Shown: positions 1 through 10,176 of the stretch, one piece after another | Position numbering within the stretch: position 1 is the first letter of the stretch | Layout: each line of letters begins with the position of its first letter | From: Saccharomonospora viridis DSM 43017 | GTDB lineage: Bacteria > Actinomycetota > Actinomycetes > Mycobacteriales > Pseudonocardiaceae | Length of the DNA stretch: 64,000 nucleotides | Direction: 5' to 3' | Assembly: GCF_000023865.1 (NCBI RefSeq) | Contig: NC_013159.1 | Coordinates: forward strand, 2,382,001 to 2,446,000 | The notes under the pieces: generated by a model | Databases searched by the model: none | Seen by the model: only the letters and a program-made list of their open reading frames with translations | What the model was told of the DNA's origin: nothing | Translations under genes and position numbers: made by a program

Positions 1-1462
<1,462 letters not shown>

Positions 1463-1649
1463 GCCGCCCCCGGAGTCCAAGCTCCGGGACCAGCCACGTT
1501 CGTACTCGCTGCCCGCGTGCACCCGTCGAGGGTAAAACGTGTCGTGTCAGATGCCAGTGACCTCCCGCACAACCCTTCCGCGTGTCGAACCGGTGGTCCC
1601 GCCGACGGCCTGGCTGTTCTTGTCACGGGATGCCGCTACGCTGCCCGGC

Positions 1650-2552
1650 ATGGCCAACGGCAGCACCACGACCGACACCGCGAACGCCGCCACCCCGACC
1701 CAGCAGACAGCGCGGCGTCCCGCCCTGTCTCCGTCGAGGGCCAGCGACTTCAAACAATGTCCTCTGCTCTATCGCTTCCGTGCCGTGGACCGACTTCCCG
1801 AGCCTCCCACCAAGGCGCAGGTGCGGGGCACACTCGTGCACTCGGTGCTGGAACGCCTGTTCGGCCTGCCGCGCGCCGACCGAACGCCCGAACGCGCCAG
1901 GGAACTACTCCGTCCCACCTGGTCGCAGTTGTCCGAGGAGTGTCCGGAGTGGATGGAGCTGTTCTCCGAGGAGAACTTCGACAAGGAACTGAACCAGTGG
2001 TTGACCTCCGCGGAGAAACTGCTCGACTCCTACTTCAAGTTGGAGGACCCGCGTCGACTCGACCCCGAAGCCTGTGAGCTGCACGTCGAGACCGAACTCA
2101 GCTCCGGTGTGCTGCTGCGCGGCTACATCGACCGGGTCGACGTCGCCCCCACCGGCGAGATCCGAGTCGTGGATTACAAGACCGGTGCCGCACCGAGGGA
2201 GATCGGTGAGGCCAAGGCGATGTTCCAGATGAAGTTCTACGCCGTGGTGTTGTGGCGGCTGCGGGGCATCGTGCCGCGGCAGCTCAAGCTCATGTACCTC
2301 AGTGACGGGCAGGCTCTGGCTTACACTCCCGACGAACCTGAACTGGCACGTTTCGAACGGACACTGGAGGCGATCTGGCAAGCCATTTTGCGCGCGGGGA
2401 AAACGGGGGACTTCCGCCCTAATCCGAGTAAGTTGTGCGGGTGGTGCTCCCATCAGGCACTGTGCCCGTCGTTCGGGGGCACACCGCCGGAGTACCCGGG
2501 TTGGCCCGAGCCGGACCCCGGGGAGGAATCGGTGCTGGACCGCGCGGATTGA
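1650..2552 (+). CDS. RecB/Cas4-type PD-(D/E)XK exonuclease with Fe-S cysteines
   Basis: A 300-residue member of the RecB-like PD-(D/E)XK family, orthologous in context and sequence to Rv2119. Visible nuclease elements are RGTLVH (His64), the acidic GYIDRVD segment (Asp161) and VDYKTG (Asp175, Lys177). Cys37 plus the C-terminal Cys263, Cys266 and Cys272 form the four-cysteine arrangement that holds a 4Fe-4S cluster in AddB and Cas4 nucleases. No helicase domain is attached and no cas genes are nearby, so a DNA-repair role is likelier than adaptation. The ATG at 1650 is chosen because upstream codons are low-complexity and unlike the family. Confidence 0.85.
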   Translation: MANGSTTTDTANAATPTQQTARRPALSPSRASDFKQCPLLYRFRAVDRLPEPPTKAQVRGTLVHSVLERLFGLPRADRTPERARELLRPTWSQLSEECPEWMELFSEENFDKELNQWLTSAEKLLDSYFKLEDPRRLDPEACELHVETELSSGVLLRGYIDRVDVAPTGEIRVVDYKTGAAPREIGEAKAMFQMKFYAVVLWRLRGIVPRQLKLMYLSDGQALAYTPDEPELARFERTLEAIWQAILRAGKTGDFRPNPSKLCGWCSHQALCPSFGGTPPEYPGWPEPDPGEESVLDRAD

Positions 2553-2584
2553 CTTCCGCGCGCCGACTTTGCAGGAAGGCGACA

Positions 2585-3376
2585 GTGGTGGAGGCGTTCT
2601 ACCTGTCCCGCGGCGACGGCCGCTATCTGCCCACCGAACACACGGTGGGACCGTGGACTCCCGACGCGCAGCACTTCGGCCCGCCGTCGGCCCTGCTGGT
2701 GCGTGAGCTGGAGGCCTTGCCCCGGGGCACGGAGTCCGGTGCGCAGCAGCTCGCCAGAGTCACCGTGGAGATCCTCGGCCCAGCACCACTGTCCGAACTG
2801 ACCGTGTCGGCCGAAGTGGTCCGTCCCGGCCGGTCGGTGGAACTGCTGTCGGCCCAGCTCACGGCGGACGACAGGGTCGTCGCCCGGGCGTCGGCATGGC
2901 GTATGGCGGCCACCGACACCGATGAGGTCGCCACCGGGACCGAGCCCCCACTGCCCTCGGTCGCCGAATGCTCCGAGGCGTTGTGGCCCACCGGCTTCCG
3001 ATTCCACGGCGGTTATCTCGACGCCGTGGAATGGCGCACCGTGCGGGGAGCCGTGACCAGCGCGGGTCCCGCCGCCGTCTGGGCGCGGCAACGCGTGGCC
3101 CTGGTCGACGACGAGAAGCCCAGCCCGCTCCAGCGCCTCTTCGTGATCGCCGATTCCGGTAGTGGGGTGTCGAACGTGCTGGACCCGGCGCAATGGCTGT
3201 TCATCAACTCGGAGCTCACCGTGCACGTGTTACGCGAGCCCGTGGGGGAATGGATTGGTCTCGACGCCGCCACGGCCGTCGGTCCTCGTGGCGTGGGCAT
3301 CGCTCGCAGCGCCTTACACGACTGTGAGGGTCAGGTCGCGATGGGGACGCAGGCGTTGTTGGTACGCCACCGTTGA
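2585..3376 (+). CDS. acyl-CoA thioesterase-like double-hotdog protein
   Basis: A 263-residue cytoplasmic protein resembling the 4HBT_3 thioesterase family, with two tandem hotdog folds: residues about 10-120 (GPPSALLVRELE, VTVEILGP, SAEVVRPGRS) and about 135-262 (FINSELTVHVLREP, GIARSALHDCEGQVAMG). Members hydrolyse acyl-CoA or related thioesters; the substrate cannot be read from sequence. The GTG at 2585 sits behind AGGAAGG with good spacing. It starts 32 bp after the RecB-like gene, so the two are probably cotranscribed, but no functional link is evident. Confidence 0.75.
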   Translation: MVEAFYLSRGDGRYLPTEHTVGPWTPDAQHFGPPSALLVRELEALPRGTESGAQQLARVTVEILGPAPLSELTVSAEVVRPGRSVELLSAQLTADDRVVARASAWRMAATDTDEVATGTEPPLPSVAECSEALWPTGFRFHGGYLDAVEWRTVRGAVTSAGPAAVWARQRVALVDDEKPSPLQRLFVIADSGSGVSNVLDPAQWLFINSELTVHVLREPVGEWIGLDAATAVGPRGVGIARSALHDCEGQVAMGTQALLVRHR

Positions 3377-3476
3377 CCCCCACACCATGCGTGTGTCTTG
3401 CGCCGACACTATGGCTGACTCGGCGACGCTGATCCACTAACCTGCTCGCAAACCAGGAGACGGGAGCTGGGGCACT

Positions 3477-4406
3477 GTGCAGATCACTTCGGTGGTCAAC
3501 CAGAAGGGTGGGGTTGGCAAAACGGCGCTGAGTGTGGGCGTCGCTGCCGCCCTGGCCGAACGTGGCCGGAGAGCTTTACTTATCGACCTCGATCCGCAAG
3601 GGCACGCCACCTCCGAGATGCTCGGGTTGCCCGAGCCGGGGCCCGAGGAGCCGAGCCTCGCCAAGGCACTCACCAAGGCGTGGCGGGGGCCGGTGGAGGA
3701 ACTGGTCGTCCCACATCCGCGTTGCAATGTCGGAAAGGGCGGGGCGTTCGATGTGATCCCCACCTCGCCGGGCATGTTCGACCTCGTACGGAGGTTGGAC
3801 CAATTCCGCGTGCCGGGATGGCAGTTGGCCAGGGTCATCCAGTTCGCCAACTACGACCACGTCATCATCGACTGCCCGCCCGCGATGGACGTCCTCACCA
3901 ACAACGCGCTCGTGGCCAGCCACGGGGTTCTCGTGCCCGTGCAGCCGGACCGCACCAGCATCAGAGCGCTACGGCTCATGCGCGAGCAGATCAGCCACCT
4001 CGAATCGGCCGTGGGACGTCCACCCCTCGCCTACTACGGGCTGGTTCCCGGCCTCTACCGCCGCCCCATCTCCGCCTATGCGGCGGCGGCGTTGCGTGAA
4101 CTCCAGGAACTGGGCATTCCCGTGCTCGCGCACGTTCCGCTCAGCGTGGTGATGAACGAAGCCGCGGCGCGCGGTATCCCGGTGACCACCTTCGCGCCCG
4201 AGACCGTGCAGGCGGCGGCGTTCCGGGAGATCGCGCAGGTGCTCGACACCGTGGCGACCCCCGACCCGATACCGCCGAACCCACCGGAGCAGGACTTCGT
4301 GTTCGAGGAGTTCATCGCCGAGGTGTCGAGCACCCGAGCCGCCAACGACAGCGGAACACGCCGTCGGCTCTACGACCTCCTGCCGAAACGGCACCGCCCG
4401 AACTGA
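3477..4406 (+). CDS. orphan ParA-family ATPase
   Basis: A 309-residue deviant-Walker ATPase. It has KGGVGKT at residues 10-16 (signature Lys10, P-loop Lys15), the switch segment LLIDLDPQGHAT and the Walker B-like HVIIDCPPAMDVLTNNAL. This is the Soj/MinD superfamily. No parB or parS-like repeat is visible next to it and it is not near an origin, so it is an orphan whose cargo is unknown. The GTG at 3477 has a GGAG-type site upstream. It converges on hisG with only 34 bp between stop codons. Confidence 0.85.
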   Translation: MQITSVVNQKGGVGKTALSVGVAAALAERGRRALLIDLDPQGHATSEMLGLPEPGPEEPSLAKALTKAWRGPVEELVVPHPRCNVGKGGAFDVIPTSPGMFDLVRRLDQFRVPGWQLARVIQFANYDHVIIDCPPAMDVLTNNALVASHGVLVPVQPDRTSIRALRLMREQISHLESAVGRPPLAYYGLVPGLYRRPISAYAAAALRELQELGIPVLAHVPLSVVMNEAAARGIPVTTFAPETVQAAAFREIAQVLDTVATPDPIPPNPPEQDFVFEEFIAEVSSTRAANDSGTRRRLYDLLPKRHRPN

Positions 4407-4440
4407 GCCGTCCGCCGTGCCGTCCGCACGGTCTCCGACC

Positions 4441-5286
4441 TCAGAGCCGGCAGGCTCGGATGTCGGAGGCCAGGATGGCGCGGGCGCCGACGGCCGCGAG
4501 CTCGTCCATGATCGAGTTGACGCGCTTCCGCGGCACCATCGCCCGCACGGCCACCCGGTCCGTGTGGGCGAGTGGCGCGACCGTCGGGGACTCCAGGCCG
4601 GGCGTGATGGCGATGGCCTGTTCGAGCAGCTCCCGAGGACAGTTGTAGTCCAGCATCATGTACTGCTGGGCGAACACCACGCCCTGCAGCCGCGCGGTCA
4701 GCTGAGCGATCTGCGCGGACTGCTCGGTGTCCGCCCTGCGCACGAGCACAGCCTCGGACACGCAGATCGGATCACCGAAGGCGACGAGGTTGTGCTGCCG
4801 CAGCGTGCGCCCGGAACCCACGACGTCGGCGATCGCGTCGGCCACTCCGAGCTGCACCGAGATCTCCACGGCGCCGTCCAGCCGGATGACCTCCGCCTCG
4901 ACGCCGTGTCGGGCCAGGTCGTCTCGCACCAGTTTCGGGTACGAGGTGGCCAGCCGCTTGCCTTGCAGGTCCTGCACCGTCCATTCGCGTCCTGCCGGGG
5001 CGGCGTAACGGAACGTCGATCCGCCGAACCCGAGCGACAGCGTCTCCACTACCGGTGCCCCGGAGTCAAGCGCGAGATCCCGCCCGGTGATACCGAGGTC
5101 GAGATCGCCTGAGCCCACGTAGATGGGGATGTCCTTGGGGCGCAGGAAGAAGAACTCCACCTCGTTCACCGGATCCAAAACGGTGAGATCACGCTGCTCA
5201 TGTCGCTGCCGGTAGCCCGCCTCACCGAGCATCTCCGACGCCGGCCCCGCCAGCGCTCCCTTGTTCGGCACTGCGACCCGCAGCAT
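4441..5286 (-). CDS. hisG: ATP phosphoribosyltransferase HisG (long form)
   Basis: Catalyses the first step of histidine synthesis, joining ATP and PRPP to give phosphoribosyl-ATP. The 281-residue length is that of the long form, which carries a C-terminal PII-like domain for histidine feedback inhibition and needs no HisZ. Visible: [12 protein letters not shown] at the start, [16 protein letters not shown], and the C-terminal regulatory part including [24 protein letters not shown] at 5286 follows AGGAAGG; the reading frame continues upstream but without family similarity. It lies 123 bp downstream of hisE on the same strand, as in M. tuberculosis (Rv2121c-Rv2122c). Confidence 0.95.
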   Translation of the reverse strand: MLRVAVPNKGALAGPASEMLGEAGYRQRHEQRDLTVLDPVNEVEFFFLRPKDIPIYVGSGDLDLGITGRDLALDSGAPVVETLSLGFGGSTFRYAAPAGREWTVQDLQGKRLATSYPKLVRDDLARHGVEAEVIRLDGAVEISVQLGVADAIADVVGSGRTLRQHNLVAFGDPICVSEAVLVRRADTEQSAQIAQLTARLQGVVFAQQYMMLDYNCPRELLEQAIAITPGLESPTVAPLAHTDRVAVRAMVPRKRVNSIMDELAAVGARAILASDIRACRL

Positions 5287-5409
5287 GATGGTGTCCTTCC
5301 TCACGTGACGATCGTGTGCGCGTGTACGGCGTGACGACCGCGCCCGCCGCACAGCGTTCACTTCACCGTTTTCCGACGTCCGGCGCCACCCGGTTGTCCG
5401 AGATAACGC

Positions 5410-5673
5410 TCACAGATAGCGGTAGACGTCCTCCAGCGTCACACCGCGACCGAGCATCAACACCTGCACCCGGTACAGCAGTTGCGAGATCTCCTCGGCC
5501 AGACGCTCGTTCGATTCGTGCTCGGCGGCGAGCCACACCTCACCGGCCTCTTCCAGCACCTTCTTGCCCTGGGCATGAACGCCGGCAGCCAGCGCCTCGA
5601 CCGTGCCCGACCCCTCGGGTCGAGTACGGGCACGTTCGGACAACTCGGCGTAAAGCTCGTCGAAGGTCTTCAC
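5410..5673 (-). CDS. hisE: phosphoribosyl-ATP pyrophosphatase HisE
   Basis: Second step of histidine synthesis: hydrolyses phosphoribosyl-ATP to phosphoribosyl-AMP. 87 residues; the MazG-like helical core carries the Mg-binding acidic motif [18 protein letters not shown] and ends [28 protein letters not shown]. The GTG at 5673 ([11 protein letters not shown]) has GAGGATC at suitable spacing; an ATG at 5700 would add nine residues and is the alternative. It heads the hisE-hisG pair. The HisI cyclohydrolase is not fused here. Confidence 0.93.
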   Translation of the reverse strand: MKTFDELYAELSERARTRPEGSGTVEALAAGVHAQGKKVLEEAGEVWLAAEHESNERLAEEISQLLYRVQVLMLGRGVTLEDVYRYL

Positions 5674-5822
5674 GAAACAGATCCTCGCATCCGACGTCAT
5701 TTTCCTGCCGAGCGACCCGCGTTTGTCCGGAAACGGCACGGCGGCCACCGTGACCACCTCACTCGGCCGCATAGACTGGCTGAGTCGACCCACTTGCCGT
5801 GCGCCAACGGAAAGGCTGTGGT

Positions 5823-6626
5823 ATGGGAAACAACAGGTTGCCGAACGACAACGCCGGCTTCTCGAACAAGCACAGGCGACTGGACGTACGGCTGCCCGAG
5901 CACGTGGAAGACATCGACCAGGACAGCGAATATTGCTCAGTGCTGCTCGACGGTTCCTGGCAGCAAGTCCGGTTCCACGACTACGACCGCATCTTCACCA
6001 TCCCCGGTCTCTACGAACAGCTGTTCCACGACATTCTCGATTGCCGTTCCCCCGACGTCATCGGCAAGCTGCTGAAGGAAGAGTTGCAGCGCAACAACGT
6101 GCCCGCCTCGTCGCTGCGAGTCCTCGATCTCGGCGCCGGTAACGGAGTGGTCGGCGAGCAACTTCGCACGGTGGGCGTGGGCTATCTGGTCGGCGCGGAC
6201 ATCCTGCAGGAGGCCAAGGACGCCGCGCGACGGGACCGGCCCGAGGTGTATGACGACTACCACGTCGTCGACATGACCCAGCTCACGGAGTCAGAGCAGG
6301 ACGCCCTCGCCGGTCACAGGTTCAACGCGTTGTCGTGTGTGGCGGCCCTCGGTTACGGCGACATCCCGCCCGAAGCGTTCCGCGCCGCCTTCAACTTCGT
6401 CTCCGACGGAGGGTGGATCGCGTTCACCATCAAGGACCGGTTCCTGTCCGACTCCGACACCTCGGGTTTCGCCCGGCTGATCGAACGCTGCACCGAGGCG
6501 GGCGTCCTCCAAGTCCGCGTGTCGGAACGGTACAGGCACCGGCTCAACGTACGTGGCGAGCCGCTCCACTACGTGGCCCTCGTCGGGACCAAACAGTCGG
6601 ACATCCCCGCCGATCTCCTGCCCTGA
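5823..6626 (+). CDS. class I SAM-dependent methyltransferase
   Basis: A 267-residue protein with a seven-strand Rossmann methyltransferase domain. Motif [12 protein letters not shown] is at residues 100-110; then come GADILQEA, the DMTQLTE acidic turn and a later FTIKDRFL segment. The N-terminal 95 residues include [20 protein letters not shown], which probably caps the active site. Substrate unknown. The ATG at 5823 has GGAAAGG seven bases upstream. It is divergent from hisE with about 150 bp between them, where GTGACC-N16-TAGACT could be its promoter. It ends 23 bp before the convergent HAD gene. Confidence 0.8.
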   Translation: MGNNRLPNDNAGFSNKHRRLDVRLPEHVEDIDQDSEYCSVLLDGSWQQVRFHDYDRIFTIPGLYEQLFHDILDCRSPDVIGKLLKEELQRNNVPASSLRVLDLGAGNGVVGEQLRTVGVGYLVGADILQEAKDAARRDRPEVYDDYHVVDMTQLTESEQDALAGHRFNALSCVAALGYGDIPPEAFRAAFNFVSDGGWIAFTIKDRFLSDSDTSGFARLIERCTEAGVLQVRVSERYRHRLNVRGEPLHYVALVGTKQSDIPADLLP

Positions 6627-6649
6627 GTCGACTCCTGTCCGGCACCGGG

Positions 6650-7339
6650 TCAGCGCGAGGTGCGAAGCATGTCGGCCAGCACCGTCGCGTCGACGCCGAC
6701 GAGTGAGGAGCGGAACACCCTACGCGGCCCGGGCGGCACGGCCACCTCGTTGGGCACGACGAGCACCGTGCAGCCTGCGGCCGCGGCGGATTCCGCGCCC
6801 ACCGGGGAGTCCTCCACAGCCACGCACCGTGTCGGGTCGACGCCGAGGAGGCGCGCGGCCCGCAAGTAGGGCTCGGGATGGGGCTTGTTGAGTCCGTCCA
6901 CCTCGTCGCCGCAAACGGTGGCGTCGAACAACTCGGCTCCGATGGTGCGGAGAGCGAGCTCGGTCAGCGGCCGCTCGGTGGAGGTGACCAGCGCGGACGG
7001 GATACCGGCCGCGCGCACCGCCACGAGCGCGTCACGAGCGCCCTCCCGCCAGGGCAATTCGTCGGCGAACAGCGTTTTGATGCGAGCGCGGATCCAATCG
7101 GCGACCTCGGTCACAGCCTGCTCGGCGACGGGATGGCCGGTCACCTCCAACAAGTACCGGGACGTGACGGTCATGTTCGCTCCCACGAGCGTGGCGCGTT
7201 GCTGCGGTGTCAACGCACCCCCCAACCACTCCGCCGCGCCGTGGAGCGCGATGTCCCAGAGCTTCTCCGAATCGACGAGCGTGCCGTCCATGTCCCAGAA
7301 CACAGCGGCAACTCCGTCCACAGCGGACGGTATGTCCAC
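6650..7339 (-). CDS. HAD-family phosphatase (beta-phosphoglucomutase-like)
   Basis: A 229-residue HAD hydrolase of subfamily IA. The nucleophile motif is FWDMDGTLVDSE (Asp16, Asp18), followed by an alpha-helical C1 cap, motif II VTSTERP, motif III KPHPEPYLRAA and motif IV VAVEDSPVGAESAAAAG. Such enzymes dephosphorylate sugar phosphates or phosphoglycolate; specificity cannot be assigned. The GTG start at 7339 is preceded by AAGGAGA. It is a single gene, convergent with the methyltransferase and divergent from the PAC2 region. Confidence 0.85.
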   Translation of the reverse strand: MDIPSAVDGVAAVFWDMDGTLVDSEKLWDIALHGAAEWLGGALTPQQRATLVGANMTVTSRYLLEVTGHPVAEQAVTEVADWIRARIKTLFADELPWREGARDALVAVRAAGIPSALVTSTERPLTELALRTIGAELFDATVCGDEVDGLNKPHPEPYLRAARLLGVDPTRCVAVEDSPVGAESAAAAGCTVLVVPNEVAVPPGPRRVFRSSLVGVDATVLADMLRTSR

Positions 7340-7537
7340 AGTTTCTCCTTCGAATCGACCGGGTCACGACACTGCCACGTTGCCTGTCGATGACGCGCCA
7401 CTTCCTCACGAACCCGTATGCGGCGCCACCAACAGCCTACGGATACGGTCGTGCCGCGTACTCAGCGTGTGTCCCCGGCCTCCGGTGTCCGTGGATGGAT
7501 TCCCAGGAAGGTGGGGACGAGCCGTAGGCTGGTAACT

Positions 7538-7666
7538 GTGAGTACGCCCTTCGACGAGACGACGCGGAACCGGCCGACATCGAAGCCGGTGACGATCCTG
7601 GCTTTCGAAGGCTGGAACGACGCCGACCCCCTACCCCAGCCCCAGCAGGTGTTGCGCTATGAGTGA
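7538..7666 (+). CDS. 42-codon mini-ORF carrying a second copy of the PAC2 N-terminal motif
   Basis: A short frame opening with GTG at 7538 (VSTPFDETTRN) and ending in TGA at 7664-7666, eight bases into the downstream PAC2 gene. Its middle reads PVTILAFEGWNDAD, almost the same as PVLIAAFEGWNDAGD at the start of PAC2, but in a different frame and 100 bp earlier. After the motif the two diverge. It may be a partial tandem duplication of the gene start left as an upstream ORF, or a translated leader coupled to PAC2. No strong ribosome site precedes the GTG. Expression is unproven. Confidence 0.45.
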   Translation: MSTPFDETTRNRPTSKPVTILAFEGWNDADPLPQPQQVLRYE

Positions 7667-7725
7667 CCAGCCGAACCCGAAGAGCCCTGTGCTTATCGCC
7701 GCCTTCGAGGGCTGGAACGACGCCG
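7604..7725 (+). repeat. two near-identical 22-bp direct copies, 100 bp apart
   Basis: Bases 7604-7625 and 7704-7725 differ at one position out of 22 (ttcgaAggctgg against ttcgaGggctgg). Both encode FEGWNDA, the first in the mini-ORF and the second in the PAC2 gene. The offset of exactly 100 bp puts them in different frames. Confidence 0.8.
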
Positions 7726-8531
7726 GCGACGCGGCCAGCACCGCGTTGGAGCACCTACAGCTGAACTGGGACGCCAAACCCCTGGCCGAGATCGATCCCG
7801 ACGATTACTACGACTTCCAGGTCAGTCGCCCCACCGTTCGACTGGTGGACGGCGTGACCAGGCGGGTCGAGTGGCCGACGACGAGGCTGACGGTGTGCCG
7901 CCCGGAGGGCCTCGACCATGATGTCGTGTTGGTGCACGGACCCGAACCGAACCTACGCTGGCGGGCGTTTTGCGACGAGCTGTTGGCCCATGCCGAGCGG
8001 CTCGGGGTCTCGACCGTGGTGATGCTGGGCGCGCTGCTGGCCGACACCGCCCACACCCGACCGATTCCGATCACCGGAACGGCCTACGACGCCGACGCCG
8101 CGGCCCGGTTCGGGCTCGAACACAGTCATTACGAGGGGCCGACCGGCATTGTCGGCGTATTGCAGGACGCCTGCGTGAAGGCGGGATTGCCCGCCGTATC
8201 GATGTGGGCGGCCGTACCGCATTACGTCTCCCATCCCCCGTCACCGAAGGCCACCCTGGCACTGCTGCGCAAGCTCGAGGACGTACTCGACGTGCGTATC
8301 CCGATGGGAGCCCTGCCGGAGCAGGCCGAGGAATGGCAGCAGACGGTGACCGAGATGGCCAACGAGGATGACGAGGTGAGCGAGTACGTGCGCAGCCTCG
8401 AAGAACGCGGTGACGCGGAGATCAGACTCGACGAGATCAGCGGCGACAAGCTCGCCGCGGAGTTCGAGCGGTACCTGCGTCGGCACCGTCCCGACGACGG
8501 AGACGAGCGCCCCGGTCCGACGGAGAAGTGA
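7659..8531 (+). CDS. PAC2 family (proteasome assembly chaperone-like) protein
   Basis: A 290-residue PAC2 domain protein, orthologous to Rv2125 of M. tuberculosis. Conserved stretches include FEGWNDAGDAASTALEHL, DDYYDFQVSRPTVR, VLVHGPEPNLRW, ALLADTAHTRPIPITG, YEGPTGIVGVLQDAC and AVPHYVSHPPSPKATLALLRKLE. In eukaryotes PAC2 helps assemble the proteasome alpha ring. The actinobacterial role is not established, though the mycobacterial gene lies in the same general region as the proteasome locus. Start is ATG at 7659, overlapping the stop of the upstream mini-ORF. The C-terminal 40 residues are acidic and probably disordered. Confidence 0.9.
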   Translation: MSDQPNPKSPVLIAAFEGWNDAGDAASTALEHLQLNWDAKPLAEIDPDDYYDFQVSRPTVRLVDGVTRRVEWPTTRLTVCRPEGLDHDVVLVHGPEPNLRWRAFCDELLAHAERLGVSTVVMLGALLADTAHTRPIPITGTAYDADAAARFGLEHSHYEGPTGIVGVLQDACVKAGLPAVSMWAAVPHYVSHPPSPKATLALLRKLEDVLDVRIPMGALPEQAEEWQQTVTEMANEDDEVSEYVRSLEERGDAEIRLDEISGDKLAAEFERYLRRHRPDDGDERPGPTEK

Positions 8532-8564
8532 CGGAACGGGCCAGGGCTTCGCGGGGCCGGGAGG

Positions 8565-9395
8565 TCACAGCACGCGCCGCATGGGCACCGCGCCCCGCGC
8601 ACGCCGGCTCCACTCACGCGGGTATCCCAGCGACACCTCTTCGAAGCGCACCCCGTCACGGTAGGTGGTACGCGGAATGTGCAGATGCCCGTACACGGCG
8701 ACCTCCGCGCGGTAACGCACGTGCCAGTCGTTGGTCTCCTCGGTGCCGCACCACAGAGCGAACTCGGGGTAGTACAGCGGCTCGGTGGGATGCCGGTGCA
8801 GCGGCCAGTGTGAGACGAGGACCGTACCGTGATCGGAGGGGATGTCGACCAGGCGTTTCTCGCTGTATTCGAGCCGCTGGGAGCACCACTTCTGCCGGCT
8901 GGGGTAGGGGTCGGGGTGCAGCAGGTACTCGTCGGTGCACACCACTCCCGCTTCCCTCGCCTGCCGCAGCGCCTCGGACAGTGGCACCCCCTCCGCCCTC
9001 GGGGTCCGCCAGCTGTAGTCGTAGAGCAAAAACAGCGGCGCCACCGTGAGCGGCTTGTCCGCGTACGGCCACACGGGGAATTCGTCCTCGGGTGTGACGA
9101 CGTCGATCCCCCGACAGCGGTCCACCAGCTCTCGATAACGCTCCTCACCCCGATGCTGGTCGGGGTCCTTGGCAGTGGTCCACAACTCGTGGTTGCCGGG
9201 AACCCACACCACGGTCGCGAATCGCTCCCGCAACCGCGCGAGCGTATCGACGACCGTGCCCATCCTCTCCGCCACATCACCCGCCACGATCAGCCAGTCC
9301 TCGGAGGTCTCGGGGCGGATCTGATCCACGAACGGCTCATTACCCCGGTGGGTGACGTGTAGATCGCTGGTGGCATACAGATTAGGCACGTCCAT
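8565..9395 (-). CDS. metallophosphoesterase, PptH-like
   Basis: A 276-residue calcineurin-type phosphoesterase. Metal-site motifs: DLH (Asp11, His13), GDVAE (Asp40), GNHE (Asn68, His69), a VSHWPLH segment and GHLHIPRTTYRDGVRF. The overall pattern matches Rv2795c (PptH), which removes phosphopantetheine from carrier proteins and opposes the transferase PptT. In M. tuberculosis pptT is adjacent; here no transferase gene is next to it, so PptH function is inferred. ATG at 9395 begins MDVPNLYATSDLH; the frame extends upstream without similarity. Ribosome site weak. Confidence 0.75.
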   Translation of the reverse strand: MDVPNLYATSDLHVTHRGNEPFVDQIRPETSEDWLIVAGDVAERMGTVVDTLARLRERFATVVWVPGNHELWTTAKDPDQHRGEERYRELVDRCRGIDVVTPEDEFPVWPYADKPLTVAPLFLLYDYSWRTPRAEGVPLSEALRQAREAGVVCTDEYLLHPDPYPSRQKWCSQRLEYSEKRLVDIPSDHGTVLVSHWPLHRHPTEPLYYPEFALWCGTEETNDWHVRYRAEVAVYGHLHIPRTTYRDGVRFEEVSLGYPREWSRRARGAVPMRRVL

Positions 9396-10176
9396 CACGG
9401 TATCCGGTGGGGCCGGGTGTTTGGTGTGTGAAGCCGTTGGTGAACCGTTCGAGCAGCTTGCTGGGTCCCCGCACACCCTGAAGAACCGGCGCCGAGTCCA
9501 CGCCGCGGGCTGGGCATGGGGTCCGGTGGGCGGAAGCAACGCCACGGTGACTGTCCTGGCTGTCCGAGGAGCGCCCGAGCTCGGCTGAAACCAGGTACCT
9601 GGCACCGGTGTGGTTGGGGGGAGCACTCGCAGGTGGGGAGGGTCCGGAGGCGGTGTCGGAAGCGGTGAACAACGACCGACGACACCGCCGAAGAAGTGAA
9701 CCGTGGACGGTGTCGGGTCCTCCCGCGGCGCTCGTGTTGGACGTCCAAACCGGCGAGAGGCTGCGAGCTCCCCTCGACTCCCGGCCCGTACGGCACAGGA
9801 AAGTCCACTTTGCCGGTGTTACTCACACGCCGACGTCCCGCCACCCGATACCTCGCCGGACGGGGACCCGGGAACGGAGCCGTATTCCTGAAGTGTTCCT
9901 GAAGTGGGGCATCACCTTCGACGGTCCATCCCGTACCCGTGCAGCCCTACGGAGCCGCCGTCGGTCACCTCGACGTTGCCCGTGTCGGGGAAGCCTCGCC
10001 GAAGAGCACGATCGCCCGAGAGGCACTGTCCCTGGCAACGCGTCCCCGGCAACGCCACCGAGTCGCCCTCACCTCGGTGGACTCTGCCCGCACCGTATCG
10101 CCGTGGGACGAACCCACCGCCGCGGTCCCTCTCCCGGCAACGGGTGGCGGGTGCGGCGGTGGTTTCACAGGCGCCG
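9396..10176. other. 781-bp gap without an intact gene
   Basis: Between the phosphoesterase and mshC, both on the minus strand and reading leftward, no frame on either strand has convincing codon use or similarity. The only recognisable trace is a possible ABC-ATPase remnant at 9727-9900 on the plus strand. The mshC terminator and any promoter of the phosphoesterase should lie here; no strong hairpin with a T-run was seen. Confidence 0.5.
9727..9900 (+). pseudogene. possible decayed ABC-transporter ATPase fragment
   Basis: One frame reads ALVLDVQTGERLRAPL, resembling the strand before a P-loop, and a second frame overlapping its end reads GPYGTGKSTLPVLLTRRRP, which fits the Walker A consensus GxxGxGKST. 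Joined by a frameshift they would look like the start of an ABC nucleotide-binding domain of CydC type. Nothing downstream resembles the Q-loop, signature or Walker B. This may be chance; it is reported because Walker A plus the preceding GER-type strand is a specific combination. Confidence 0.3.

Noticed and set aside
3477-4406. ParA as part of a chromosome or plasmid partition system
   Set aside because: No parB, no parS-like repeats and no replication gene nearby; treated as an orphan.
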